Shown: positions 6,963-14,198 of the stretch, in pieces | Layout: each line of letters starts with the position of its first letter | How positions within the stretch are numbered: position 1 is the stretch's first letter | Assembly: GCA_902727905.1 (NCBI GenBank) | Contig: CACVAR010000276.1 | Location: forward strand, 1 to 19,642 | Direction: 5' to 3' | DNA: 19,642 bases | DNA from: an uncultured Sulfurovum sp. | GTDB taxonomy: Bacteria; Campylobacterota; Campylobacteria; Campylobacterales; Sulfurovaceae | Made by a program: the position numbers and the translations under genes | Notes under the pieces: model-generated | The model's input: the letters and a program-made list of their open reading frames with translations, nothing else | What the model was told of the DNA's origin: nothing | Database searches by the model: none

Positions 6963-7661
6963 ATGAAAAAGATAATGATTAATATGGCTATTATAGGTGT
7001 AAGTACTTTATTACATGCAGGAGGGGACATTTTACCTACAGTATTTGAAACTGAAGAAGTTGTGGTTCCTGTTGAACCCTATATTCCACCACCAGTCAAA
7101 GTTATTCCCCCTGTAGCTGTTATTCCTCCTCCCCTTGTTTTAAAAGATATTGTGCCTTTGGGACTTTATGTAGGTTTAGGGCTAACAGCTGCTAGATATA
7201 ATCCTGGTTGTGGCTGCCCAATTAAAGGGCAGGTTGATAAGACAGCTGGGGTTATTGCTCGTGTTGGATATGACTTTAATGAATATCTTGGTATTGAAGG
7301 TAGAGGAATTAGAACAAACTGGAAGTCTGATGGTGGAAAAATAAAACATCTTGGTCTCTTTGCAAAACCAATGTATCCTGTGTCTAACGATATAAATGTT
7401 TATGGATTGGCTGGCTATGCAAAAACAACAACGCAAGGAAATAAAAGACGTGTTGATGCTGAAACATTTGCTTGGGGGCTAGGTTTAGAGTATGACTTAG
7501 CTACCGATACCCCTAAAGAAGGTAAATACAATAGAGACTTTGATGGTTATGGTGACCAAGAGGGTGGTTGGGGACTCTTTACTGATTATGAACGATTGGT
7601 ACAAAAGTCTGGTTCTCCAGATTTAGATACCATTAACTTTGGTGTCACTTACGACTTTTAA
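6963..7661 (+). CDS. Outer-membrane beta-barrel protein (OmpA/OprF-barrel-like)
   Basis: A 232-residue protein with a signal peptide (1-19, cleaved after LHA), a Val/Pro-rich linker (about 33-60 with repeated VIPP/IPPP units) and a C-terminal domain of alternating amphipathic strands (about 64-232) that ends in TYDF, an aromatic terminus read by the BAM machinery. YVGLGLTAARYN, ARVGYDFNEYLGIEGRG and WGLGLEYDL are typical outer-membrane strand patterns. PGCGCP at 81-86 places two cysteines in a predicted external loop. AGGAG lies just before the ATG, after a 111-base AT-rich gap that probably holds a promoter. A strong terminator follows, so this is likely a single-gene unit. The specific function is unknown. 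Confidence 0.75.
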   Translation: MKKIMINMAIIGVSTLLHAGGDILPTVFETEEVVVPVEPYIPPPVKVIPPVAVIPPPLVLKDIVPLGLYVGLGLTAARYNPGCGCPIKGQVDKTAGVIARVGYDFNEYLGIEGRGIRTNWKSDGGKIKHLGLFAKPMYPVSNDINVYGLAGYAKTTTQGNKRRVDAETFAWGLGLEYDLATDTPKEGKYNRDFDGYGDQEGGWGLFTDYERLVQKSGSPDLDTINFGVTYDF

Positions 7662-7676
7662 TCTATTTACCACTTA

Positions 7677-7711
7677 ACTGATTGCTCATAAAAGTTAGCA
7701 ATCAGTTTTTT
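7677..7711 (+). terminator. Rho-independent terminator
   Basis: A perfect 10-bp stem (ACTGATTGCT at 7677-7686 with AGCAATCAGT at 7697-7706) and a 10-base loop are followed by a T run ending at 7711. It terminates the rightward outer-membrane protein gene. The right arm overlaps the TGA stop of the convergent gene (7702-7704). Confidence 0.88.
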
Positions 7712-8739
7712 CCATACAGTTCAATATAAACTTTAGAAATAGCAATTAAAAATGAAGTAATTGCTGGTCCTAAAATCATTCCCCAGAAACCATAAGAACT
7801 CATACCTGCAACAATAGAAAAGAAGATAAGCAATTCATTAATTTTTGTAGAACTGTGTAAGATGTTGTCTTTAATGTATTTAATAATCATTGGCTTAATA
7901 AAGGTATCAGCCAATATGGAGATAACTAATATGGAGTAGAGTGCTATGATAATCGCTGAGTTTGCATTGATAGTATTCCATGCATAAAGTGAAACAGGTA
8001 GCCAAACTAAAACACCTCCAACAAAAGGGATAAGGGAAGCAAAACCATAAATGGTTCCAAAAAGTAGACCGTTAAAACCAAAAAATGAGATAACAATACC
8101 AAAGAGTAAGCCTTCAAAAATAGCTGTAACAATAATAGAGTAGAAAACAACTTCCATGGTAGAAGATATCTCTTTGACTATTTTATTTCCCTCTTCATCA
8201 GTCATTGGTAAAAAAGAGGTAATGAGTGAGAAAAGTTTGTCAGCATAAGAGTTTAATATAAAATAGAAGACAATCACAAAGAAAACATTTTTTATAAATC
8301 CAATACCATGGCTTCCAGCTTTGGTAATGGTTGCTGTTGAAGTTTTAATATTTTCTAAAATTTTTTCATTATCTAAGTACTCTTTAGACCAATCTTCGAG
8401 TAAGGGAACACCTTCTACTAAAGAGATAATCTTTATGGTAGTTTGGGTAATGATATCTGCATCAATAGAAGCCAGCGCTTGTACACCAGTTGTTGCAATA
8501 TAAATAATAGGTACAAAGAGAATAAGAAGAAGGAGTAGACTGAGTAGACTTGCAGAAATTTTTTCAGAGTTTAGATTATAGGTGATTTTAGTATGGAGGT
8601 TAGCAGTTGCCATGGTCAAAAGTAGCGCAACAATCATAGAGAGTAAAAAGGGTTGATAAATAGTATAAGCACCAATGAGTGCAAAGCCAAATAGAATGGC
8701 AATAATATAGTCACTTTTACTAAGCATCTTTGTTACCAT
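7702..8739 (-). CDS. AI-2E family (PerM/UPF0118) membrane transporter
   Basis: A 345-residue polytopic membrane protein. Hydrophobic segments lie at about 11-28, 30-46, 62-86, 148-165, 202-222, 224-255, 262-282 and 305-340, with a less hydrophobic stretch at about 90-145. That layout, plus SLIPFVGGVLVWLP at 236-249 and a GPAI near the C terminus, matches the AI-2E exporter/PerM family. Members have been linked to autoinducer-2 export or Na+(Li+)/H+ antiport, and the substrate here cannot be told. The start overlaps the ruvB end by 20 bases; Met5 (8727) is an equally possible start. Coupled translation with ruvB is likely. The gene ends within the convergent terminator hairpin. Confidence 0.85.
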   Translation of the reverse strand: MVTKMLSKSDYIIAILFGFALIGAYTIYQPFLLSMIVALLLTMATANLHTKITYNLNSEKISASLLSLLLLLILFVPIIYIATTGVQALASIDADIITQTTIKIISLVEGVPLLEDWSKEYLDNEKILENIKTSTATITKAGSHGIGFIKNVFFVIVFYFILNSYADKLFSLITSFLPMTDEEGNKIVKEISSTMEVVFYSIIVTAIFEGLLFGIVISFFGFNGLLFGTIYGFASLIPFVGGVLVWLPVSLYAWNTINANSAIIIALYSILVISILADTFIKPMIIKYIKDNILHSSTKINELLIFFSIVAGMSSYGFWGMILGPAITSFLIAISKVYIELYGKN

Positions 8740-9718
8740 TTAATCTAAAATAACTATAAGACTTCTCCGTAGCAACACGCCCACGTGCAGTACGTTCAAT
8801 ATAACCATTAGCAAGTAAATAAGGTTCTAAAACATCTTCAATGGTTCCTTCATCTTCACTCAGTGCTGCTGCGATGGTTGAAAGTCCCATAGGACGACCT
8901 TTAGAAGCGATAAGAAATTCAAGTAAACGAATATCTTCTTCATCAAAACCTAAGTTGTTAACACCAAGTTGGTCAAGAGCATATTGCGTTGTTTTGATGT
9001 TAACCTTTTCTTCATTTGCAACTTCCGAAAAGTCACGAACTCTTCTTAAAAGACGTAGTGCTAACCTTGGTGTTCCACGACTTCGTTTCGCTATTTCATG
9101 AGCAGCTTCTGCATGGGTTTCTTTGTCAAGTTTAATGGAAGCTAAACGTACAATCTCTGCTAGTTCTTCAGCTGTGTAGAATTGCATACGAAAGTGCATA
9201 CCAAAACGTTCACGCAGAGGATGGGAAAGCATACCAGCTCTGGTTGTTGCACCAACTAGTGTAAAACGTGGGAGGTCAATCTTAACTGTTTGAGCTGCAG
9301 GACCAGAACCAATAATAATGTCTAGTCTAAAGTCTTCCATGGCAGAATAAAGTATCTCTTCAATAGCTGGAGACATACGATGAATTTCATCAATAAATAA
9401 TATGTCACCTTCTTCAATGTTTGTTAAAATTGCAGCTAAATCACCAGATTTTTCTATCATAGGTGCTGCTGTAGTTTTAATATTGGCTCCCATTTCAGAA
9501 GAGATGAGGTTTGCAATGGTAGTTTTACCCAAACCTGGAGGTCCAAAAAAGAGTATGTGGTCTAGTGCTTCGGACCTTTTTTTAGAAGCTTCTATAAATA
9601 CTTTTAAATTCTTCTTTATTTGTCCTTGACCAATGTATTCATCCCAAGAAGAAGGACGTAAGGAGACCTCTTCTATAAATTCATTGTCAAATTTTTCTAT
9701 GTCGACGATTCGTTCCAT
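8720..9718 (-). CDS. ruvB: Holliday junction branch migration helicase RuvB
   Basis: An AAA+ ATPase motor that, with RuvA, drives branch migration of Holliday junctions during recombinational repair. It has 332 residues, normal for RuvB. Walker A GPPGLGKT is at 59-66, Walker B ILFIDEIH at 106-113, sensor 1 LVGATTR at 154-160 and the conserved LRERFG near 168-173. The C-terminal winged-helix domain includes the RTARGR segment. The ATG at 9716-9718 has only a weak GAAAGA upstream. It shares an operon with the AI-2E family gene, whose start lies inside the ruvB 3' end. A TAAAAT at 9759-9764 (minus strand) could be its -10 box. Confidence 0.97.
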   Translation of the reverse strand: MERIVDIEKFDNEFIEEVSLRPSSWDEYIGQGQIKKNLKVFIEASKKRSEALDHILFFGPPGLGKTTIANLISSEMGANIKTTAAPMIEKSGDLAAILTNIEEGDILFIDEIHRMSPAIEEILYSAMEDFRLDIIIGSGPAAQTVKIDLPRFTLVGATTRAGMLSHPLRERFGMHFRMQFYTAEELAEIVRLASIKLDKETHAEAAHEIAKRSRGTPRLALRLLRRVRDFSEVANEEKVNIKTTQYALDQLGVNNLGFDEEDIRLLEFLIASKGRPMGLSTIAAALSEDEGTIEDVLEPYLLANGYIERTARGRVATEKSYSYFRLNGNKDA

Positions 9719-9905
9719 TTTTGTCTTTCGTTTAAAATCAGACTGTTGTAGTATCAGTATTTTATCTAAGTGCCTCTTAAAGCTAATGTTTTACAATGTT
9801 TTATGTTTCTCTCTTTCGAATTAAATTGATAAGTATAAATAGATGATAGGTTGTTTAAATTAGTGAAAGACACAAATCTTATAAATATATGTGCCTTGCA
9901 AGAAG

Positions 9906-9959
9906 ACTTCTTTTTTACCCGTATAAGAAGTTTACTCAAGCCCTCTATTGATAAGGGCT
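9906..9959 (-). terminator. Two weak hairpins downstream of panB, possible terminator
   Basis: Reading leftward from panB, a 6-bp GC-rich stem (9954-9959 with 9939-9944, loop of 9) is followed by a 7-bp stem (9925-9931 with 9906-9912). Neither is followed by a clear T run on the minus strand. They may terminate panB transcription before ruvB, but the evidence is structural only. Confidence 0.3.
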
Positions 9960-9971
9960 CAGTCCATTACT

Positions 9972-10784
9972 TTAGTAAGTATATTCCTCACTAGGAAACT
10001 GTTTACTTTTTACTTCGGCACTATATTTATCAATATTTTCACGTACAAGTTTTGCACCATCAAAATATTGTTTTACAAATTTTGGTTTAAAATCTTCAAA
10101 GAAACCAAACATATCTGACCAAACTAAAACTTGTCCATCACAATCTAACCCAGCACCTATTCCAATAGTAGGAATAGTAATGGCATCCGTAATTGCTTTC
10201 GCTGCTTCCGACTTTACACCTTCAACCACAATGGCAAATGCACCAGCAGCTTCTAATGCTTTGGCATCTTCTACCAAAGAGGCAATGTCTGTTTTGTCTT
10301 TACCACGGATTTTATACCCACCATCTGATCTTAAGAATTGTGGCATAAGCCCAATATGACCTAAAACAGCAATAGAGTTTTGACTTAAAGCTTTAACAAT
10401 ATGGGCACGCTCTTTACCACCTTCAATTTTAACAGCTTGTGCATTGGTTTCTTGGTAAGCACGTGTCGCATTTTTAACGGCTTCTATTTCATTAGTGTAG
10501 GAACCAAATGGCATATCTAATACAATGAGAGGTAAAGAAGCACCATTACATACAGCTTGAGTATGGTAAATCATTTGGTCAATGGTTGCTGAGAGTGTGT
10601 CATCTTTTCCTAAAAAACTCATGTTAAGGCTGTCCCCAACCAATATCATGTCAACATGACCATCAAAAAGTTTAGCAAAAAGTGCATCGTAAGCTGTGAC
10701 CATTGTAATTGGTTCAACACCTTTCATTTTAGCAATGGTCGTTAAAGTTACTTTCTTAGCAACTTTTTCAGTATGAATACTCAT
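9972..10784 (-). CDS. panB: 3-methyl-2-oxobutanoate hydroxymethyltransferase PanB
   Basis: This enzyme converts alpha-ketoisovalerate and 5,10-methylene-tetrahydrofolate to ketopantoate, the first committed step to pantothenate and CoA, in the cytoplasm. The TIM-barrel motifs are all present: TAYDALFAKLF near 30-40, GDSL with D51 and LDMPFGSY with D90 (metal ligands equivalent to E. coli D45 and D84), KIEGG with E121, GHIGLMPQ with H143, and VVEGV with catalytic-site E188. At 270 residues it is the usual length. The start ATG (10782-10784) has AGGG upstream on the minus strand. It is divergent from trpA across 86 bases that carry promoters for both. Confidence 0.96.
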   Translation of the reverse strand: MSIHTEKVAKKVTLTTIAKMKGVEPITMVTAYDALFAKLFDGHVDMILVGDSLNMSFLGKDDTLSATIDQMIYHTQAVCNGASLPLIVLDMPFGSYTNEIEAVKNATRAYQETNAQAVKIEGGKERAHIVKALSQNSIAVLGHIGLMPQFLRSDGGYKIRGKDKTDIASLVEDAKALEAAGAFAIVVEGVKSEAAKAITDAITIPTIGIGAGLDCDGQVLVWSDMFGFFEDFKPKFVKQYFDGAKLVRENIDKYSAEVKSKQFPSEEYTY

Positions 10785-10801
10785 GGTTTATACCCTATTA
10801 T

Positions 10802-10817
10802 CTTAAGTTAATTTAAG
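10802..10817. promoter_or_regulatory. Near-perfect 16-bp palindrome, candidate operator between panB and trpA
   Basis: CTTAAGTTAATTTAAG is palindromic in 14 of 16 positions. It overlaps the -35 element of the trpA promoter and also lies in the panB leader, so a protein bound here could affect both genes. No known regulator site is recognised, and AT-rich DNA gives such palindromes by chance fairly often. Confidence 0.3.
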
Positions 10818-10841
10818 CATTTTATCAAAAAAATGTATAAT
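10813..10841 (+). promoter_or_regulatory. trpA promoter
   Basis: TTAAGC at 10813-10818, a 17-base spacer and a perfect TATAAT at 10836-10841. Transcription would start near 10848, about 23 bases before the trpA start codon, leaving no room for an attenuator leader. Confidence 0.6.
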
Positions 10842-10870
10842 ACTGCTATTAATTTAGAAAAGAGTTTATA

Positions 10871-11611
10871 TTGAAAAATTTAGTAGCATATATTACCACG
10901 GGTTATCCCTCTTTAGAGTTTACAGTTGATATGGCTTTGGCTTTAGGGGAAGCAGGAGTTGATACCTTAGAATTGGGTATGCCTTTTTCAGACCCAGTAG
11001 CTGATGGACCGGTTATTGAAAAAGCCAATTTAAAAGCATTACAAAATGGTTTTAAATTAGAACATTTATTTGATGCCTCAAAAGAGATTGCACCCCATAT
11101 AGATACTTTATGGATGGGATACTTTAATCCTTTCTACCATAAAGGTATGGACTTCTTTATTGATCAAGCACAACAAAGTGGCGTCAATGGATTTATTATT
11201 CCTGACTTACCTTTAGAAGAAGCAAGACCCTATAAAAGAATGATGAAAGAGGCAGACCTTTCACTTATTGATTTTATTGCACCTACGGATTCTAAAGAAC
11301 GTATTAAAGAGATCGTAACGGATGCTCAAAAATTTATCTATTTAGTAGCTTATGCAGGGATTACAGGTTCAGGACAGAGTGAAGATTTGCAGCCAATAAT
11401 TACGAGTATTAAAGAGTATACAGAGACACCTGTTTATGTAGGTTTTGGTGTAAATGAAAAGACAGCAAAAGAGAAAGCTAAAGGTGTGGATGGTGTTATT
11501 GTTGGTTCTGCGTTTGTAAAGGTTCTTTTAGATGAGAGTTTAAATGGTTCTCAGAAAATCAAACATATATCGGCACTTGCTAAAGAAATTAAAGAAAAAA
11601 TTAACGAATAA
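10871..11611 (+). CDS. trpA: Tryptophan synthase alpha chain TrpA
   Basis: TrpA cleaves indole-3-glycerol phosphate to indole and glyceraldehyde-3-phosphate; indole is channelled to TrpB. The catalytic residues are visible in ELGMPFSDPVADGPVI: E34 and D45 correspond to E49 and D60 of the Salmonella enzyme. FIIPDLPLEEA and YVGFGVNEKTAKE are further family motifs. At 246 residues it lacks about 15 N-terminal residues found in enterobacterial TrpA, which is common in Campylobacterota. The start is read as TTG at 10871 with AAAGAG upstream; no ATG lies nearby in frame. trpB is not adjacent, so the trp genes are at least partly dispersed here. Confidence 0.95.
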   Translation: MKNLVAYITTGYPSLEFTVDMALALGEAGVDTLELGMPFSDPVADGPVIEKANLKALQNGFKLEHLFDASKEIAPHIDTLWMGYFNPFYHKGMDFFIDQAQQSGVNGFIIPDLPLEEARPYKRMMKEADLSLIDFIAPTDSKERIKEIVTDAQKFIYLVAYAGITGSGQSEDLQPIITSIKEYTETPVYVGFGVNEKTAKEKAKGVDGVIVGSAFVKVLLDESLNGSQKIKHISALAKEIKEKINE

Positions 11612-11669
11612 TTGAAAATAATGTTACAATTATAAAAATAAACTTATCATAAAATATTAGGATTTTAAA

Positions 11670-11933
11670 ATGATTAAAAAAACAGTTTTGGAAGAGTTAG
11701 ACAATAAAATCTCACTAATACTAGAAAAACATAATGAATTAAAAGAAGAAAACCGTTTACTAAAGGAGACTTTAGTTTCTAGTCGTGAGACTGAAGCTAG
11801 ACTACGTCAAGAAATTTTAAAACTAAAAGAAGAAGATGAAATGAAAGACTTAGAACTCGAAGATATTGCTTTACGTATTAGTAAAAGTATGGGTGTAAGT
11901 TTAAATCATGAAACAGTTTCTATGGCATCTTGA
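11670..11933 (+). CDS. Small coiled-coil protein of unknown function
   Basis: An 87-residue, highly charged protein without a signal peptide or membrane segment. Residues about 5-65 form a continuous predicted coiled coil with heptad spacing of Leu/Ile (for example LILEKHNELKEENRLLKETL). The last 20 residues are less regular. It resembles ZapB-like or other short cytoplasmic coiled-coil proteins in composition, but composition alone does not justify a name. The ATG follows TTAGGA at a suitable distance, 58 bases after trpA. Its TGA stop codon forms part of the -35 box of the tmRNA promoter. Confidence 0.7.
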   Translation: MIKKTVLEELDNKISLILEKHNELKEENRLLKETLVSSRETEARLRQEILKLKEEDEMKDLELEDIALRISKSMGVSLNHETVSMAS

Positions 11934-11958
11934 CATAAGAAATTCTTTGTGTTATAAT
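11930..11958 (+). promoter_or_regulatory. Consensus sigma70 promoter of tmRNA
   Basis: A perfect TTGACA (11930-11935), an exact 17-base spacer and a perfect TATAAT (11953-11958). The -35 box overlaps the TGA stop of the preceding gene. Transcription would start near 11965, giving a precursor leader of about 45 bases ahead of mature tmRNA. Confidence 0.9.
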
Positions 11959-11969
11959 GAGTGTTCCTC

Positions 11970-12000
11970 TGTAGATAATCTCCTTCATATTTTATCTACA
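11970..12000 (+). other. Hairpin in the 5' leader of pre-tmRNA
   Basis: A perfect 9-bp stem (TGTAGATAA at 11970-11978 with TTATCTACA at 11992-12000) and a 13-base loop lie between the tmRNA promoter and the mature 5' end at 12010. It would be removed by RNase P and may assist folding or processing of the precursor. Confidence 0.55.
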
Positions 12001-12009
12001 AGAACTTAT

Positions 12010-12379
12010 GGGGATGACTTGGTTTCGACTGGAATAGTCGGGGCTATGTGCATGTCGGACTGAGCAATTCCGTTATACGGCTCACAATGCATAACTGCAA
12101 ACAATACAGATTACCGTCCAGCTTACGCAGTAGCGTAAGTCAACCCCGAGCGATCGGAGGACTGCCTTACCGACGAGTTCCATCTTAATCGGGTTTTAGG
12201 CATCACATCTGATGGATATGCTCTGTAGAAGCTATGCTACAGTGTGAGAATTCTAGCTGGTCTTGTATAGCTTTGGGTGCTGTGCGAAGCAAGATAAGAT
12301 GAAACATCACCGACTAAACATGTAGAGTCATAGTGCTAGCTATTTTAGGACAGGGGTTCAATTCCCCTCGTCTCCACCA
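12010..12379 (+). ncRNA. ssrA: Transfer-messenger RNA (tmRNA)
   Basis: tmRNA rescues stalled ribosomes by acting first as tRNA-Ala and then as a template for a degradation tag. The 5' end GGGGATGACTTGGTTTCGAC is typical. The acceptor stem pairs 12010-12016 with 12369-12375, followed by the encoded ACCA end (12376-12379). The T arm is AGGGG-TTCAATT-CCCCT just before it. The tag frame begins with the resume codon GCA at 12097 and ends at TAA 12136-12138: ANNTDYRPAYAVA. The 370-base length is normal for a one-piece tmRNA. It is not circularly permuted. The boundaries follow from acceptor stem pairing. Confidence 0.97.
12097..12138 (+). other. tmRNA tag-peptide reading frame
   Basis: Codons from GCA to TAA encode ANNTDYRPAYAVA. 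The core resembles Campylobacterota tags (Campylobacter and Helicobacter tags contain APAYAKAA). The last residues here are VA, not the more common AA. Confidence 0.9.
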
Positions 12380-12543
12380 TTAAAGTCTTAAATAAAGTTA
12401 AACTTCTATCTATTTTTAAATATTCATCTTTTATAAATTTAGCATAATCTTGTATAATCATTTCTGTATTTAGTATGTTTTATCTTATGAGAAAAAAACT
12501 AATAGTAAAATTAATTTAAATAATTAAAATTTTTTTAAGTTTT

Positions 12544-12552
12544 TGATATAAT
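12544..12552 (+). promoter_or_regulatory. Extended -10 promoter of the PutAbiC operon
   Basis: TGATATAAT is a perfect extended -10 (TGnTATAAT), 34 bases before the ATG at 12586. The surrounding 205 bases between tmRNA and this gene are very AT-rich and show no gene. Confidence 0.6.
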
Positions 12553-12585
12553 TATTTAACAATTTAAAAATAAAGAGTATTTAAA

Positions 12586-12948
12586 ATGAAAAAAATTATA
12601 CTAATAACTGCTACTATCTTAACACATCATATTCTCTATGCTGATGTAATGAATAAAACTTATAAACCCTATAAGCCTATGTATAGCTACTCATATTCAT
12701 ATAGCAGATTAATAAACTTAAATAATTACAGTTTAAAGTATTTAGAAATGAAAAAAGAACATAAAAAAGTAGTAAGGCTTTTAGAGAATGCAAATAAAAC
12801 GATCAGCGATTTAGAATTTAGAATACAGGCACTAGAAAAAAATAGCAATTATTGGAAAAATAAAGCTAATAAAAGAATGACTCCAAATGCTAAAGCAAAA
12901 AGAGAAGAAGCACTTAAGAAGATGAGAGAGCAATTGAAAGTGAAATAA
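12586..12948 (+). CDS. Small secreted coiled-coil protein, unknown
   Basis: A 120-residue protein not recognised as a family. It has a signal peptide (MKKIILITATILTHHILYA, cleavage likely after residue 19), a Tyr/Ser/Pro-rich stretch at 25-40 (YKPYKPMYSYSYSYS), then a strongly predicted coiled coil at about 50-90 and a basic Lys/Arg-rich helical tail. It is probably periplasmic. Eight bases separate its stop from the PutAbiC-like gene, so the two are almost surely co-transcribed. AAAGAG precedes the ATG. Nothing in the sequence tells its function; co-transcription suggests a link with the downstream membrane protein. Confidence 0.65.
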   Translation: MKKIILITATILTHHILYADVMNKTYKPYKPMYSYSYSYSRLINLNNYSLKYLEMKKEHKKVVRLLENANKTISDLEFRIQALEKNSNYWKNKANKRMTPNAKAKREEALKKMREQLKVK

Positions 12949-12956
12949 GGGAAGTA

Positions 12957-13892
12957 ATGAAGGAAAATAAAACGGATATAGAAAAAGTTTCAATAAGTGA
13001 AGTATTTAAAGATAATTTGAAAATTTTTGTATGGGTATTTGTCTTATGGTTAATATTTTTTATAGGAACTGTTTGGATTGGAAATGATTTAAGTTTTGAT
13101 TTATTTAATCCATCAATGAAATTAACTGATTTAGGAACATTTGGAGATAGTTTCAATGTTCTTACAAGTTTATTTACAGGGTTAGCATTTGCTGGTGTTA
13201 TTATTTCTATAATACTTCAGACTCAAGAGTTAAAAGCTACGAGGGAAGAATTACAAGGACAAAAAGAAGCTTTAGTGGAGCAACAAAGAGAAATGGAAGT
13301 TCAAAGTTTTGATAATAAGTTTTTTCAGATGTTAAACTCATATAATCTTTCAATGAACAATGTAAAAATGGGTAAAACAAGAGAAGGAAGTCAGGTTTAT
13401 GAAGAATTAGAAAGGAACTTTAAAGGAATGATATTGCAAGAAGCAACTGAACTCTTAAGTTTTCAAAATATTTTTAATAAGTTTAGCAAAAGATATAACT
13501 TTTTGATGAAATTTAATTTTATTAATTTATACCAAATTTTAAAATTTGTAGATAGTAATAAAAATGATAGTATAGTCAAAAAAGACTATACAAATATACT
13601 AAGGGCTCAATTATCTAAAAGTAAGTTAGTATTATTATATTTTAATGCAATTGGTATAATTGAATCTAATGGTAAAGAATATAAAGAACTGATTGAAAAA
13701 TATAGCTTTTTTGAACACTTAAATTATCAAGATTTATTCAATTATAAAAATGCAGAAATATCAAGCAGAATACAAGTTTATGTTGATGAATTATTAGTTC
13801 AATACGATAAAAAGGCTTTTGGAAAAAATACTCAACTGATTGAAAAATGGGAAGAGCTAAAAGCAAAAAGTAATACCTTGCATATTGAGTAG
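12957..13892 (+). CDS. PutAbiC-like putative phage abortive infection protein
   Basis: A 311-residue membrane protein with two N-terminal transmembrane segments (about 22-42 and 65-87), a short coiled coil (91-114) and a helical cytoplasmic domain. The pattern matches the putative phage abortive infection family PF16872 (PutAbiC). The recognisable pieces are LGTFGDSFNVLTSLFTGLAF at 59-78, IILQTQELKATREEL at 85-99, FDNKFFQMLNSYN at 118-130, NLYQILKFVD at 190-199, and YTNILRAQLSKSKLVLLYFN at 211-230. Members are related by name to lactococcal AbiC; the mechanism is not known. AAGGGAAG directly precedes the ATG. The gene is visibly more AT-rich than flanking housekeeping genes, in keeping with acquisition. 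The defence role is inferred from family and not demonstrated. Confidence 0.8.
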   Translation: MKENKTDIEKVSISEVFKDNLKIFVWVFVLWLIFFIGTVWIGNDLSFDLFNPSMKLTDLGTFGDSFNVLTSLFTGLAFAGVIISIILQTQELKATREELQGQKEALVEQQREMEVQSFDNKFFQMLNSYNLSMNNVKMGKTREGSQVYEELERNFKGMILQEATELLSFQNIFNKFSKRYNFLMKFNFINLYQILKFVDSNKNDSIVKKDYTNILRAQLSKSKLVLLYFNAIGIIESNGKEYKELIEKYSFFEHLNYQDLFNYKNAEISSRIQVYVDELLVQYDKKAFGKNTQLIEKWEELKAKSNTLHIE

Positions 13893-13906
13893 GGGTTTAG
13901 AAGAAA

Positions 13907-14194
13907 TCAACAGTTTTTATTTCTCAAATCATACTCATCATGGTCACAAATACAAACCAAAATAGCAGTATTCTCAATAACCGTCATAAGAATTCTATAT
14001 TGTGTATTTAGTACTCTTATAGAGTATCGGTCTTTATCTTTTTTACAAGTCATTTTTTTATAGTGTAGTGATGGCTCTTGAATATTTTCTTGAAACTTGA
14101 CTAGAGTATTCTCAATTTCATCTTCACTCATGACATGCTTTTTAATTAGTCTTTTTTTAGTACGTTTATATTGTGTTGTTTCTTCTATGGTCAT
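13907..14194 (-). CDS. RelE/ParE-superfamily toxin
   Basis: A 95-residue basic protein with the RelE/ParE fold pattern: two N-terminal helices (about 5-38), then strands carrying LHYKKMTCKKDKDRYSIRV, YRILMTVIENTAILVCI and a terminal DHDEYD. This order resembles RelE/YafQ mRNA interferases, with basic residues in the central strands and an acidic/His C-terminal motif. If active it would cleave mRNA on the ribosome. It starts 4 bases after the partner gene's stop, with no ribosome binding site of its own, so translation is probably coupled to the partner. It converges with the PutAbiC gene, with 14 bases between their stops. Confidence 0.75.
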   Translation of the reverse strand: MTIEETTQYKRTKKRLIKKHVMSEDEIENTLVKFQENIQEPSLHYKKMTCKKDKDRYSIRVLNTQYRILMTVIENTAILVCICDHDEYDLRNKNC

Positions 14195-14198
14195 ATAT

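Noticed and set aside
9719..9971. Possible tRNA or small RNA gene between ruvB and panB
   Set aside because: No cloverleaf with T-loop and acceptor stem could be drawn; only two short hairpins and AT-rich DNA are present.
13886..13925. Bidirectional terminator between the PutAbiC gene and the convergent toxin gene
   Set aside because: Only a 6-bp AT-rich stem (AGAAAT/ATTTCT) is present, without a T run on either side.
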